From CAYJAY01 sp964370715 (GTDB lineage: Bacteria; Bacillota; Clostridia; Oscillospirales; Ruminococcaceae), in contig CAYJKJ010000026.1 in the NCBI GenBank assembly GCA_964370715.1, forward strand, positions 1 through 28,887: a stretch of DNA of 28,887 bases, in the 5' to 3' direction. The translations under genes were made by a program, and so were the position numbers. This document shows, piece by piece, positions 20,252-28,498 of this stretch (position 1 is its first letter; the number at the start of each line of letters is the position of its first letter). Under the pieces are notes generated by a model. That model saw nothing but the letters and a program-made list of their open reading frames with translations. It ran no database searches and had not been told where the DNA came from.

Positions 20252-22630
20252 ATGATTAATTCAAAAGAAATCTTAAAAACACTATCGGTCGACGAAAAAA
20301 TTCGCTTGTTAAGCGGTGTCGGAAGTTGGTATACATATGATTGCAACAAAAAAATACCGCAGATAATGTTGAGCGACGGGCCGCATGGTTTGCGAAAACA
20401 ACAAGTTGAAAGTTATATGGATATAAACAAAAGCGAAGTTGCAACCTGTTTCCCAAGCGAGAGCGCTCTTTCCTGTTCATGGGATCGAGAGGTTTTGGCG
20501 AAACTTGCGGACGCTATAGCGAGCGAGGCGCTTAAAGAAAAAGTGTCGGTCGTTCTAGGTCCCGGGGTTAACATCAAAAGAAATCCCCTTTGTGGGCGCA
20601 ACTTTGAATATTTTTCGGAAGATCCGTTTCTTTCGGGCGAACTTGGGGTAAGCTATATAAACGCTATGCAAAAGCGAGGGGTTGGAACATCGCTTAAACA
20701 TTTTGCTTGCAACAGCCAAGAGAAATTCCGCCAAACCCAAAACAGCGTTATAGACCAAAGAACGATGCACGAAATATATCTTTCGGCTTTTGAAAAGATA
20801 GTAAAAGAAGCAAAACCCACGACGATAATGGCGGCATACAACCGCATAAACGGCGGATATTGTTGCCACAATTCTTATCTGTTGAAAGAGATTTTGCGAG
20901 AAAAATGGGGATACCGTGGGCTTGTTGTGTCGGATTGGGGAGCGGCTATCGATATTGTTAAATGCATAAAAAATGGGCTGGGTCTTGAGATGCCCGATGC
21001 AAACGGACGGCACACGGAGCAGTTGAAAAAAGCTTACGACAGCGGGTTGTTATCGGAGCAAGAAATCGATCAAGCGGCGTTAAACGTTGTTGAGCTTGTT
21101 GTTTCGCAAGCAGAAAAATTGCAAGATTTTGAGGTCGACTATCAAAAGCAGAATGAAATAGCGGCCGATATCGCCGCTCAATGTTGCGTGTTGCTTAAAA
21201 ATGAACAGGATATTTTGCCGCTTCAAAAAGATGCCGATATATTGATAGTTGGCGAGATGGCGCAAGAGGTTCGCTTTCAAGGGGGTGGAAGTTCGCATAT
21301 AACGGTAGGAAAGATAAAAAGCCACGTCGAAAGCCTTTTTGAAACTTTTGAAAACGCTGATTTTGCGATGGGTTATAGCGATGACGAAATTAATTTGGAG
21401 CTTGAAAAACAAGCAGTTGAAAAGGCGAAAAATTCTCGATATGTTGTTTTCTTTGGAGGGTTAACCGACAAATATGAAGGGGAAGGGTTTGATAGAAAAA
21501 ACCTTAATCTTCCGAAAAATCAAGAAAGTTTGCTTGAGAAACTATATCAAGCAAACAGCAATATTATCTTTGTGGCTTCGGCGGGTTCCGCTTTTGTGAT
21601 AAAGAATATCGACAAGGTTAAGGCGTTGTTGCAAGCACACCTTGGCGGACAAGCGATATCAAGCGCCGTTGCAAAGCTGCTTTCGGGTGAAGTTAACCCT
21701 TGCGGAAAACTGACCGAAACATATCCTTTGGCGATTGGAGATGTTCCGTCGACTAGGTGGTTTGCGAAGGAAACCAACAACGTTTTTTATGGCGAAGGTC
21801 TTTTTGTTGGGTATCGATATTTCGACACCTATGATATACCGGTGTTGTTTGATTTTGGGTTTGGTCTTTCCTATACAAAGTTTGAATATAGCGACATATC
21901 TCTTTCGAGCGACAGTTTAAGTTCAAATGGTGTGACCGTTCGGTTCACCGTTAAAAACGTTGGTGAAAAAGAGGGTGCAGAGATAGTGCAGGTTTATATT
22001 AAAAACAACGACCAAGCGTTTTATCGAGCCAAAAGAGAACTTGGCGGATTTGAAAAGATTAGCCTTAAACCGGGGGAAAGCAAGCGAGTTGAGATAGAAC
22101 TATCAAGCAGAAGTTTCTCGGTTTATAACGAAATAACTCGAGAATTTGAAGTTGTGGGAGGGGAATACGAAATTGAAGTTTCCGCTAGTTTAAAGGATGT
22201 TAAGTTGTGCGCACCGATAACGGCAGACGGCATAAGCGACAAATTGGCGGTTTTGGGCAAACGTGAAAGCGATATCGAAAATATGACCAAAACCGTTGTT
22301 CAAAAACTTGAACAGCTTAACAACAAGGATTTCGACGATATTAAAAAAGGGGAATACACCCTATATAACACGTTTACTGAGCTTGAAAAGGTCTCGGGTT
22401 TGGTTAAAATCCTGGTGTTTTTTTTGAAAAGAACAATTATAAATATGTCGAAAGATAAAGACAAAGATAACCCCGAAACAAAGATGATCTTGTTTGGGGT
22501 TCTGGAGAACACACTTGATTGCATTATAACCCAATCAAACGGAGTTTTCACCGAGCATAACATGGGAGCTATTCTCCTTTGGGTAAATGGTCATCCATTT
22601 AAAGCGATTAAACAGCTTTTTAAAGGATAA
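20252..22630 (+). CDS. GH3-family beta-glucosidase
   Basis: This is a 792-residue glycoside hydrolase family 3 enzyme that releases glucose or xylose from beta-linked oligosaccharides. Domain order is the GH3 barrel with nucleophile D228 in LVVSDWGAA and substrate-site segments SDGPHGLR, RNFEYFSEDP and KHFACN; the alpha/beta sandwich with EGEGFDRKNLNLP, the usual region of the acid/base Glu; and a fibronectin III-like domain (VTVRFTVKNVGEKEGAEIVQVYI). About 130 more residues follow, including a hydrophobic helix (SGLVKILVFFLK) and a Lys/Asp-rich stretch, beyond the usual end. No signal peptide is seen, so it probably acts on imported sugars in the cytoplasm. GGAGAG lies 5 nt before the ATG. 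A possible cre site is in the leader. It is a single gene. Confidence 0.95.
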   Translation: MINSKEILKTLSVDEKIRLLSGVGSWYTYDCNKKIPQIMLSDGPHGLRKQQVESYMDINKSEVATCFPSESALSCSWDREVLAKLADAIASEALKEKVSVVLGPGVNIKRNPLCGRNFEYFSEDPFLSGELGVSYINAMQKRGVGTSLKHFACNSQEKFRQTQNSVIDQRTMHEIYLSAFEKIVKEAKPTTIMAAYNRINGGYCCHNSYLLKEILREKWGYRGLVVSDWGAAIDIVKCIKNGLGLEMPDANGRHTEQLKKAYDSGLLSEQEIDQAALNVVELVVSQAEKLQDFEVDYQKQNEIAADIAAQCCVLLKNEQDILPLQKDADILIVGEMAQEVRFQGGGSSHITVGKIKSHVESLFETFENADFAMGYSDDEINLELEKQAVEKAKNSRYVVFFGGLTDKYEGEGFDRKNLNLPKNQESLLEKLYQANSNIIFVASAGSAFVIKNIDKVKALLQAHLGGQAISSAVAKLLSGEVNPCGKLTETYPLAIGDVPSTRWFAKETNNVFYGEGLFVGYRYFDTYDIPVLFDFGFGLSYTKFEYSDISLSSDSLSSNGVTVRFTVKNVGEKEGAEIVQVYIKNNDQAFYRAKRELGGFEKISLKPGESKRVEIELSSRSFSVYNEITREFEVVGGEYEIEVSASLKDVKLCAPITADGISDKLAVLGKRESDIENMTKTVVQKLEQLNNKDFDDIKKGEYTLYNTFTELEKVSGLVKILVFFLKRTIINMSKDKDKDNPETKMILFGVLENTLDCIITQSNGVFTEHNMGAILLWVNGHPFKAIKQLFKG

Positions 22631-22649
22631 AAGTTAAAAAACAGCAACA

Positions 22650-22686
22650 AAAAAACGCTTTTGATGTTAAGTCAAGAGCGTTTTTT
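22650..22686. terminator. Bidirectional terminator between the GH3 and CyuA-like genes
   Basis: A 15-bp stem with one G-T pair, AAAAAACGCTTTTGA (22650-22664) and TCAAGAGCGTTTTTT (22672-22686), loop of 7, shared by the two convergent genes. Confidence 0.85.
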
Positions 22687-22703
22687 AACGTTCATATTTA
22701 AAG

Positions 22704-24017
22704 TTAGGTTGTTAAACCTTCGGCTTTGTTTTTGGTCGTCATAATCTGTAGGATTAAATTATCAAGTTTTGAAGAACCTTCGTTTGCTATTAACGCAAAG
22801 TTTTCGATAGTTTGTTCAACACAATCTGCAACAATTCCTTCGGTTTCTTCAACCCTTATCCCTTTCATCGCCAAAAGCGCAACATGGCAAGCGGCGTTTA
22901 CACAGGTTCCTATTTTAAGGGAACAATCCGGCTTTGCTCCGTCGCAAAGCATTCCCGTAACGTTTCCTATCATCGAATGAATAACATATTCAATCTCTTT
23001 AAGTTGTCCGCCCAATACATAGACAACGCCACAGCCCGACGACATTCCGGCAACAGTTGCGCCACAAAGAGCAGAAAGCTTTCCAAACTTCGATTTTATA
23101 TACACCGCCATTAGGTTGCTAAGCGTTACGCCACGATACATCGTTATATCGTCTTTTTCAAGAAAATCGCTGACCGCAACTACCGGCATGGTGCAGGTTA
23201 TTCCTTGGTTACCGCTACCCGAATTTGTTACAACGTCTATCGGCGCACCCGCCATTCGTGCATCGGCTCCGGAACAAGTAACCATCATTGCATAGTTTAA
23301 AAGATCGTTTCCGATAATCTTTTTGTCGATATCATCTTTGATGTTTTTGCCAAACATCAAACCGAAATCCTGCTCCATTCCAATGTTGCAGATGTTGCGG
23401 TTAATTTCGACCGATTTTTTAACCATGTCGGGGACATCCCCCAAACTGTTTATCGAACAGACAAAATCATATATTTTAGCTACTGACAGTTCCTTTTGGA
23501 TATCGCTTGGAGGAATGCTTTCGCCGGTTGCGTTTTCGGAATTTTTTTCAAAAACTATTTTTCCGTTTTGTTCAATTAAAACTATGTTGGTGTGTGACCC
23601 TGAAACGACAGCACGAGCGCTGTTTTGTTGGTTGTCGAAAACCGTTATGTCGATATAAAGCTTTTCCACCACGATAGCAACTTCTAGAGCGACTTTGTTT
23701 GATTTAACGAGTTGCTCGGCTTTTTCATATTGTCCCGGATTAACGTCCGAGATTACTCGCAAAATTTCTTCTGTTTTGCCACCGACCGCTCCGATTGCCG
23801 CTGCATATTCTATCCCGACATACGGAGTTCCCGGAAGCCCCGCTGCCATTGCATTTTTGATTATGTTGCCACTCGCCTTAACGACTATTTTTTCAACCTT
23901 GCCGCTTAGGTAGTCCTTCGCCGCCGATGCCGCAAGCGCAACCGCACCCGGCTCTGTGCAACCCGTTGCAATTATCATCTCTTGGTTTAATATTTCGTTT
24001 ATTCTACTAAGATTCAT
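22704..24017 (-). CDS. UPF0597 / CyuA-like L-cysteine desulfidase (SDH alpha family)
   Basis: This 437-residue protein belongs to the UPF0597 group related to the alpha chain of iron-sulfur L-serine dehydratase. E. coli CyuA (YhaM) of this group degrades cysteine to pyruvate, sulfide and ammonia. Conserved segments are all visible: IIATGCTEPGAVALAAS with C20, TNSGSGNQGITCTMPV, ALCGATVAGMSSGCGVVYVLGG, and GMLCDGAKPDCSLKIGTCVNAA. The cysteines in these probably hold a 4Fe-4S cluster. The ATG at 24017 is chosen with GGAGGGG 6 nt upstream; an ATG five codons earlier overlaps that site. It is a single gene with its own promoter. Whether the substrate is cysteine or serine cannot be told. Confidence 0.88.
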   Translation of the reverse strand: MNLSRINEILNQEMIIATGCTEPGAVALAASAAKDYLSGKVEKIVVKASGNIIKNAMAAGLPGTPYVGIEYAAAIGAVGGKTEEILRVISDVNPGQYEKAEQLVKSNKVALEVAIVVEKLYIDITVFDNQQNSARAVVSGSHTNIVLIEQNGKIVFEKNSENATGESIPPSDIQKELSVAKIYDFVCSINSLGDVPDMVKKSVEINRNICNIGMEQDFGLMFGKNIKDDIDKKIIGNDLLNYAMMVTCSGADARMAGAPIDVVTNSGSGNQGITCTMPVVAVSDFLEKDDITMYRGVTLSNLMAVYIKSKFGKLSALCGATVAGMSSGCGVVYVLGGQLKEIEYVIHSMIGNVTGMLCDGAKPDCSLKIGTCVNAACHVALLAMKGIRVEETEGIVADCVEQTIENFALIANEGSSKLDNLILQIMTTKNKAEGLTT

Positions 24018-24082
24018 ATAAATCCCCTCCATATTAAAAATATAGCGATCGATGTTTTATAGCTAGATCAAGCGCTTTTTTA

Positions 24083-24091
24083 ATTATATCA
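24083..24091 (-). promoter_or_regulatory. Extended -10 promoter for the CyuA-like gene
   Basis: TGATATAAT on the minus strand is a perfect extended -10, about 65 bp before the start codon. The -35 is not clear. Confidence 0.45.
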
Positions 24092-24279
24092 CAATTCACT
24101 AAAAAAATCATCAATTTTTAAAACAATATGTTGTATTTTGGTGATTTTGCGGATGTGATGAGAGATCTAAAAAAATTTCTTTGCAAAAAAGGATATACAA
24201 TATATAATGTTAGATTTGTATTCGGGAGCATATTCGTTTTATCCCCAAGCTAATACTCGCATTGGTATAGTGACAATGA

Positions 24280-24293
24280 TTTCAAATTTGAAA
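24280..24293. promoter_or_regulatory. MarR operator candidate 1
   Basis: A perfect 14-bp palindrome, TTTCAAATTTGAAA, just upstream of the -35 box of the marR promoter. It has the TTTC, six bases, GAAA layout also found in the site at 24321-24346. Confidence 0.6.
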
Positions 24294-24298
24294 CGATA

Positions 24299-24327
24299 TT
24301 GACGTTTGGATCTCTTTGTGATATAGT
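24299..24327 (+). promoter_or_regulatory. Promoter of the marR-uvrA-like operon
   Basis: TTGACG (24299-24304) and TATAGT (24322-24327) are 17 bp apart. The -10 box lies inside an inverted repeat. Confidence 0.65.
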
Positions 24328-24346
24328 TTCAATATCGAAACTATAT
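24321..24346. promoter_or_regulatory. MarR operator candidate 2, over the -10 box
   Basis: ATATAGTTTC and GAAACTATAT are perfect 10-bp inverted copies around AATATC. Its core is TTTC, six bases, GAAA, as in site 1; the two centres are 47 bp apart. A bound dimer here would cover the -10 and the transcription start. Confidence 0.7.
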
Positions 24347-24361
24347 TGAATGAGGTGTTGT

Positions 24362-24784
24362 ATGAGAGAAGCATATTTTAAATTTATGAGTGCAGTTGAT
24401 ATTGATTGCTATAAAAATATTCGTGAGAGTGAAATTGGAAGTTCTCTGCCATATTCCGATGTATTGCAATTATTTATTATAAACCACAAGCAGAACATGA
24501 CGGTTAGTGAACTTGCAAATAGGCTTAATCTATCTCGCCCTGCAACAACGCAAAAGGTGAATGAACTTGCAAATAAAGGTTTGGTTATAAAATCCGGCTC
24601 TACCGAAGATAAGAGGGTTACTTATCTTTCTTTAGCTGAAAGTTTAATTCAAAATAGCAATGATGCAAAATCTGCTTCCCTTATGGATGCAGTTGATGAA
24701 AAGTTTTCCGAGGATAAAAAAGCTATATTTTCGGAAATACTAAACTTTATGGCTGATTACTTGTTGGAGGACGATAATAAATAA
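24362..24784 (+). CDS. MarR-family transcriptional regulator
   Basis: This is a 140-residue winged helix-turn-helix protein of the MarR family. The recognition region is MTVSELANRLNLSRPATTQKVNELANKGLVIKSGSTEDKRVTYLSL, with the DKR of the wing in its normal place; flanking helices form the dimer. The ATG at 24362 has GAGG 6 nt upstream; an ATG at 24350 overlaps that site. The stop codon overlaps the start of the UvrA-like gene (TAATG). With two like palindromes at the promoter, it probably represses itself and the UvrA-like gene until a drug or small molecule releases it. The inducing ligand is unknown. Confidence 0.92.
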   Translation: MREAYFKFMSAVDIDCYKNIRESEIGSSLPYSDVLQLFIINHKQNMTVSELANRLNLSRPATTQKVNELANKGLVIKSGSTEDKRVTYLSLAESLIQNSNDAKSASLMDAVDEKFSEDKKAIFSEILNFMADYLLEDDNK

Positions 24785-27231
24785 TGAGAACCGAATTTAT
24801 AAAAATCACAGGTGCAAGGGAAAACAACCTAAAAAATATATCGGTAGAAGTACCAAAATACAAACTTGTCGCTTTGACAGGTGTGTCGGGAAGTGGTAAA
24901 AGCAGTTTTGCTATCGATATATTGCAAAAAGAATGTCAGCGTCAATATTTAGAGTCGATGGGAATGGTGACAGATGGGCTTAACAAACCACTAGTAGACA
25001 GCATTGTTGGACTTTCGCCATCTATCTCTGTTGGGCAAAGGGTGCTTTCAAAAAATCCACGTTCAACGGTTGGCACATACACCGAGATACTAACCTATCT
25101 TCGTATATTATACGCAAAACTTAGCATAAGAATCTGCCCAATTTGTAAAGGCGAAATCGCTCCGAATTTTGATGAAGATGAGGAAGTTGATTTTACTGAC
25201 ACTTCTTGTCCTCACTGCAAAACCAAGCTATCACATCTTAGTATGGCGAGTTTTTCGTTTAACAAAGCTGAAGGTGCTTGCCCAAAATGTAATGGTATTG
25301 GTGTAGTGAAAGATGTGGATTTGTCGAAACTTATTGATACAAGCCTTACTATAAAAGAGGGTGCTATCAAAATTTGGGGTAACGAAACTTTTTGGGAGCA
25401 TTACTCAAATACATTTGAGGCGTGTGGCAAACATTATGGTTTTACTTTCGATGTTTCAAAACCTGTTAAAGACTATAACGAACTTGAAATGCTCGTACTT
25501 CTTGACGGTGTTGACTGCGAGAAGTTTAAAAAGCAGTTTCCAAATATCAAAAAGCCAAAACGAGTTATGGACGGTTATGTCGAGGGGCTTCGCACTTTTG
25601 TAAATAAAAAAGTGGTGGAGTCTGCTACAAAAAAAGTCGCTAACCCTGTTATCGCAAGTGCTATTGGAAGCACACCTTGTGATGAATGTGATGGCACAAG
25701 GCTTGGATTTGACGGCAGGACTGCGAAACTCGGCGGAAAAACCATAATAGAAATCAGCACTTTTACAATGTCAGCACTTGTGGTGTTTTTAGAAGATGTT
25801 TTATCGAAACTATCTCCATCAGCAAAAGAAATTGCGACAATGGTTATAGGTGATATTCTGAAACGTGCAAACGGTATTATAAAAATCGGTCTTGAATATC
25901 TTTCGACCCACCGACATGTTAGCACTCTTTCGGGTGGTGAAAGTCAGCGAATTCGCCTTGCAAGCATTTTAGAAAGCGGACTTACCGGGGTGTTATACAT
26001 CTTAGACGAGCCTACCACAGGACTTCACGCACGAGATACTTTGTTGCTACTCAAAGCAATAAAAAAACTGCGTGACCTTGGCAACACAGTTATCGTTATT
26101 GAGCATGATATGGATTTTGTGAAGCAGTGCGATTATATCATTGATTTTGGTATCGGTGCCGGTTCTCTCGGGGGTGAAGTTGTATCAAGTGGCACGGTTT
26201 CAGAAGTTTCGCAAAGTGAAATTTCAAAAACAGCAAAGTATTTGAGAGAAGAAAAAGCCAAACCAAACGACAAAAAGATAAATGCGAGCAGATTTATCGA
26301 AGTTAAAAATGCCACTGCACATAATCTTAAAAACGTTTCGGTGAACATTCCGCTCGGTGGGCTTGTTTCTTTTGCCGGAGTTTCCGGTAGCGGTAAAAGC
26401 TCGCTTGTTTTTGATGTTATAGAGCAGAGAAAAAATGCCGAGAGTGTTCGTGGATTTGAGAGTATTTCAGAGGTAATCAAAATTGATCAAAGCCCTATCG
26501 GCAGACAGAGTCGAAGTAATATCGCAACATACACAGAAGTTTTTACGCTAATTAGAGAGCTGTTTTCTAGTCAAACACAGGCAAAAACATTAAAACTTAA
26601 GCCTGCTGATTTCTCTTTCAATGTTAAAGGTGGGCGCTGTGAAAAATGCGAAGGCCTTGGAGTAATAGCTCTTGATATGCAGTTTTTAGATGATGTTGAA
26701 GTTATCTGTCCTGTTTGCAAAGGGCATAGATTTAAAAAGAAAGTGTTATCGGTGACATACAAAGGCAAAAGTATTTCCGATGTTTTAAATATGACAGTGC
26801 TTGAAAATTTAGATTTTTTTGAGGACAACAAGGAAATTTTCAAAAAACTTAGCGTTATAAACGAAGTCGGTCTTACGTATCTAAAGCTCGGACAATCGAC
26901 AACTACACTTTCCGGTGGTGAATGCCAAAGGCTTAAACTGTCAAAAGAACTTGCTAAAGTGGGTAGTGGTCACACTCTATATCTATTAGACGAGCCGACC
27001 ACAGGACTTCATCCTTCGGACAGCGAGAAACTTTTAGCACTACTTCAAAAACTTGTAAGCCAAAATAACTCTGTATTTTTAATTGAGCATAACACAGATC
27101 TTTTAGCAAAAAGTGATTACATTATAGAGCTTGGACCATTCGGCGGTGATAAAGGTGGAGAGGTGATAGCCAAGGGTACACCTTTTGAAGTTTCGCTCTC
27201 TGAGATTAGTGTAACAGGCAGGTATTTATAA
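24784..27231 (+). CDS. UvrA-like ABC ATPase lacking the UvrB-binding insertion (UvrA2 type)
   Basis: The protein has 815 residues; housekeeping UvrA has about 940. Both ATPase halves are complete: Walker A GVSGSGKSS (33-41, and 532-540), LSGGE signatures (382-386, 709-713) and LDEPTTGLH Walker B twice. Zinc knuckles are present: CPIC (118-121), CPHC (142-145), CPKC (166-169), CEKC and CPVC in the second half. Only 20 residues separate C121 and C142, where UvrA has over 100 that include the UvrB-binding domain. Paralogues of this type (UvrA2, and DrrC of Streptomyces) are linked to resistance to DNA-binding antibiotics rather than standard excision repair. Start and stop overlap with marR show coupling. 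Housekeeping uvrA should exist elsewhere. Confidence 0.92.
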   Translation: MRTEFIKITGARENNLKNISVEVPKYKLVALTGVSGSGKSSFAIDILQKECQRQYLESMGMVTDGLNKPLVDSIVGLSPSISVGQRVLSKNPRSTVGTYTEILTYLRILYAKLSIRICPICKGEIAPNFDEDEEVDFTDTSCPHCKTKLSHLSMASFSFNKAEGACPKCNGIGVVKDVDLSKLIDTSLTIKEGAIKIWGNETFWEHYSNTFEACGKHYGFTFDVSKPVKDYNELEMLVLLDGVDCEKFKKQFPNIKKPKRVMDGYVEGLRTFVNKKVVESATKKVANPVIASAIGSTPCDECDGTRLGFDGRTAKLGGKTIIEISTFTMSALVVFLEDVLSKLSPSAKEIATMVIGDILKRANGIIKIGLEYLSTHRHVSTLSGGESQRIRLASILESGLTGVLYILDEPTTGLHARDTLLLLKAIKKLRDLGNTVIVIEHDMDFVKQCDYIIDFGIGAGSLGGEVVSSGTVSEVSQSEISKTAKYLREEKAKPNDKKINASRFIEVKNATAHNLKNVSVNIPLGGLVSFAGVSGSGKSSLVFDVIEQRKNAESVRGFESISEVIKIDQSPIGRQSRSNIATYTEVFTLIRELFSSQTQAKTLKLKPADFSFNVKGGRCEKCEGLGVIALDMQFLDDVEVICPVCKGHRFKKKVLSVTYKGKSISDVLNMTVLENLDFFEDNKEIFKKLSVINEVGLTYLKLGQSTTTLSGGECQRLKLSKELAKVGSGHTLYLLDEPTTGLHPSDSEKLLALLQKLVSQNNSVFLIEHNTDLLAKSDYIIELGPFGGDKGGEVIAKGTPFEVSLSEISVTGRYL

Positions 27232-27245
27232 TTAAATTAATATAT

Positions 27246-27286
27246 AAAAGGTTGGAGCCTATTATTAATATAGTTCCAACCTTTTT
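27246..27286 (+). terminator. Terminator of the marR-uvrA-like operon
   Basis: AAAAGGTTGGA (27246-27256) pairs with TCCAACCTTTT (27275-27285), followed by T; an inner CTAT/ATAG pairing closes the loop. Confidence 0.8.
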
Positions 27287-27601
27287 CAATACGCTGCTTT
27301 ATACACCCACTATATCCCAAATATCAAGCGGTGCGGTTAAATATTATTACCAAGCAAGCGAACAAATGGGCGGCGCCTATTAATTCAAATTGCCCCTGCT
27401 GTCGGAAATCTCTATTTTATCTCTTACAAGTTCAAAGGTATAGTCAGATGCTACTTTGTGTAGGGTTGTTGTGTTAAGTCGTTTTCGATGTGGCAACCCG
27501 AAACAAAATCCTAACTCTTCTGTCTGATATTCCCCATTTTAACACCGCTTATTTTATAGTAGCGTAGCATTTTATCGGAACGATGTATGATGTATACAGC
27601 C
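27287..27601. other. Gene-poor stretch, possibly decayed coding DNA
   Basis: No intact gene of usual size is seen. Its base composition is more even than in the other gaps. A minus-strand frame without a start runs for about 51 codons to a TAA near 27380 (contains GFCFGLPHRKRL and YTFELVRDKIEIS), and a plus-strand frame ends with YYYQASEQMGGAY near 27382. Neither has a ribosome binding site. These may be remnants of lost genes or chance; no family was recognised. Confidence 0.3.
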
Positions 27602-27631
27602 TTTACGTTTTGCAATTTGCATAAGTATAAC
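27602..27631 (+). promoter_or_regulatory. Candidate promoter for the arsR-type gene
   Basis: TTTACG and TATAAC are 18 bp apart, about 45 bp before the start codon. Confidence 0.35.
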
Positions 27632-27659
27632 AAAAAAACATAATTTACAATTTTGTTAT
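27627..27659. promoter_or_regulatory. Inverted repeat, candidate ArsR operator
   Basis: ATAACAAAA (27627-27635) and TTTTGTTAT (27651-27659) are perfect 9-bp inverted copies around 15 bp; the left arm overlaps the -10 box. A nested CATAA/TTATG pair (27639-27660) is an alternative dyad. Confidence 0.4.
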
Positions 27660-27676
27660 GTCGAGGAAGGTATAAT

Positions 27677-27949
27677 ATGAATATAGAAAAAGAAAACTTA
27701 CATTTGATATTTAAAGGTCTTGCCGACCCACAAAGGATAAAAATTCTTGAAATACTCCTTTTGGGTGAAGAATGCAACTGCAATTTGAGCGAAAAAATAG
27801 AGATGCCTCTTTCAACGTTGGAACACCATTTGAAGGTCTTGACCAATGCGAAGTTGGTTATCCCACGCAGGTGTGGTAAATGGACCTATTACACCCTAAA
27901 CAAAGAACAGTTTGTTTTAGCAGTAGATGTTTTAAATAAAATTATTTAG
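27677..27949 (+). CDS. ArsR-family metalloregulator
   Basis: This is a 90-residue winged helix-turn-helix repressor of the ArsR/SmtB family. It has ADPQRIKILEILL, then EECNCNLSEKIEMPLSTLEHHLKVLTNAKLV, and a wing RRCGKWTYYTL. The Cys-x-Cys in the recognition helix region (ECNCNL) corresponds to the ELCVCDL arsenite/antimonite site of ArsR, so trivalent arsenic is a plausible inducer. The ATG at 27677 has AGGAAGG 7 nt upstream; an earlier in-frame TTG has no site. No arsenite pump, permease or reductase gene follows; only a hairpin and a 13-codon frame lie before a convergent gene. Confidence 0.9.
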   Translation: MNIEKENLHLIFKGLADPQRIKILEILLLGEECNCNLSEKIEMPLSTLEHHLKVLTNAKLVIPRRCGKWTYYTLNKEQFVLAVDVLNKII

Positions 27950-27963
27950 CTGAAAATAGTTTT

Positions 27964-28010
27964 GCCGATTTTTGAGTTGCATACTTTTATGTGTGTAACC
28001 GATTTTCGGC
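27964..28010 (+). promoter_or_regulatory. Structured RNA region after arsR
   Basis: GCCGA (27964-27968) can pair with TCGGC (28006-28010), enclosing an 8-bp stem with two G-T pairs (27977-27984 with 27991-27998). A competing small hairpin CCGA/TCGG lies at 27999-28009. The tail TTTATAT is a poor terminator tail, so it could be a weak terminator or a leader for the small frame at 28069. Confidence 0.35.
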
Positions 28011-28068
28011 TTTATATAAGACAAATGATTCGTAAAAATTAGTTATATGGTTTTAAGGAGATTTAGTT

Positions 28069-28110
28069 ATGTGTGTTTGTGGTCGCAACTTTAGGTGTAG
28101 AAGTCAATAG
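28069..28110 (+). CDS. Possible 13-residue Cys-rich peptide or gene remnant
   Basis: AAGGAG lies exactly 8 nt before an ATG that opens a 13-codon frame, MCVCGRNFRCRSQ, with three cysteines. The ribosome binding site is among the best in the window, and the position right after arsR is where a metal-resistance gene would start. It may be the intact 5' end of a target gene lost by deletion, a leader peptide, or chance. The sequence after the stop is soon the end of the convergent lipoprotein gene (28145). Confidence 0.3.
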   Translation: MCVCGRNFRCRSQ

Positions 28111-28144
28111 ACGTTTTTTTCATTGTTTTAACTTTTGTTTACGC

Positions 28145-28462
28145 TCATTCTCTCGGAGCGCATACATACCATTCGTTATCATACAAAACCGCTATACCGC
28201 CGTCAACTTTGGCATAAGGCATTTCAAGTTCTCTGTTAAAGTTCGTTTCGCCATTTCGTTCGGGGTATTCATCGGTGTATGAGTTTGTATAGCCAATAAT
28301 CTCGCTGTCATCAACTTCAATGGGCGATGGCTCAAAAGGCAAAAGATAAACTATGTCTTCAACCATAATTGCGGCGGGATAATCGCTTTCAACATTTGTT
28401 TTGTAACAACCGACAAGCAGTATTGAAGCAACGATAAGAGTTAAACACAGTATTTTTTTCAT
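28145..28462 (-). CDS. Small lipoprotein, unknown function
   Basis: This is a 105-residue protein starting MKKILCLTLIVASILLVGC, a type II signal peptide with lipidated Cys19. The mature part of about 86 residues is acidic, with no recognised domain (segments VEDIVYLLPFEPSPIEVDDSEIIGYTNSY and DGGIAVLYDNEWYVCAP). The ATG at 28462 has GGAG 8-9 nt upstream; an earlier in-frame start at 28480 overlaps that site. It follows the gene at 28499 by 36 bp on the same strand, likely as one operon. Confidence 0.75.
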   Translation of the reverse strand: MKKILCLTLIVASILLVGCYKTNVESDYPAAIMVEDIVYLLPFEPSPIEVDDSEIIGYTNSYTDEYPERNGETNFNRELEMPYAKVDGGIAVLYDNEWYVCAPRE

Positions 28463-28498
28463 CAAACTTTCTCCGTTCATTTATCAATTCAAGCATCT

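Noticed and set aside
27511..27846. Minus-strand frame of 111 codons over the arsR start
   Set aside because: It overlaps the well-supported ArsR gene and its promoter, and has no recognisable motif.
28073..28282. Plus-strand frame of 69 codons at 28073
   Set aside because: It overlaps the end of the convergent lipoprotein gene and its start has no separate ribosome binding site; a shadow.
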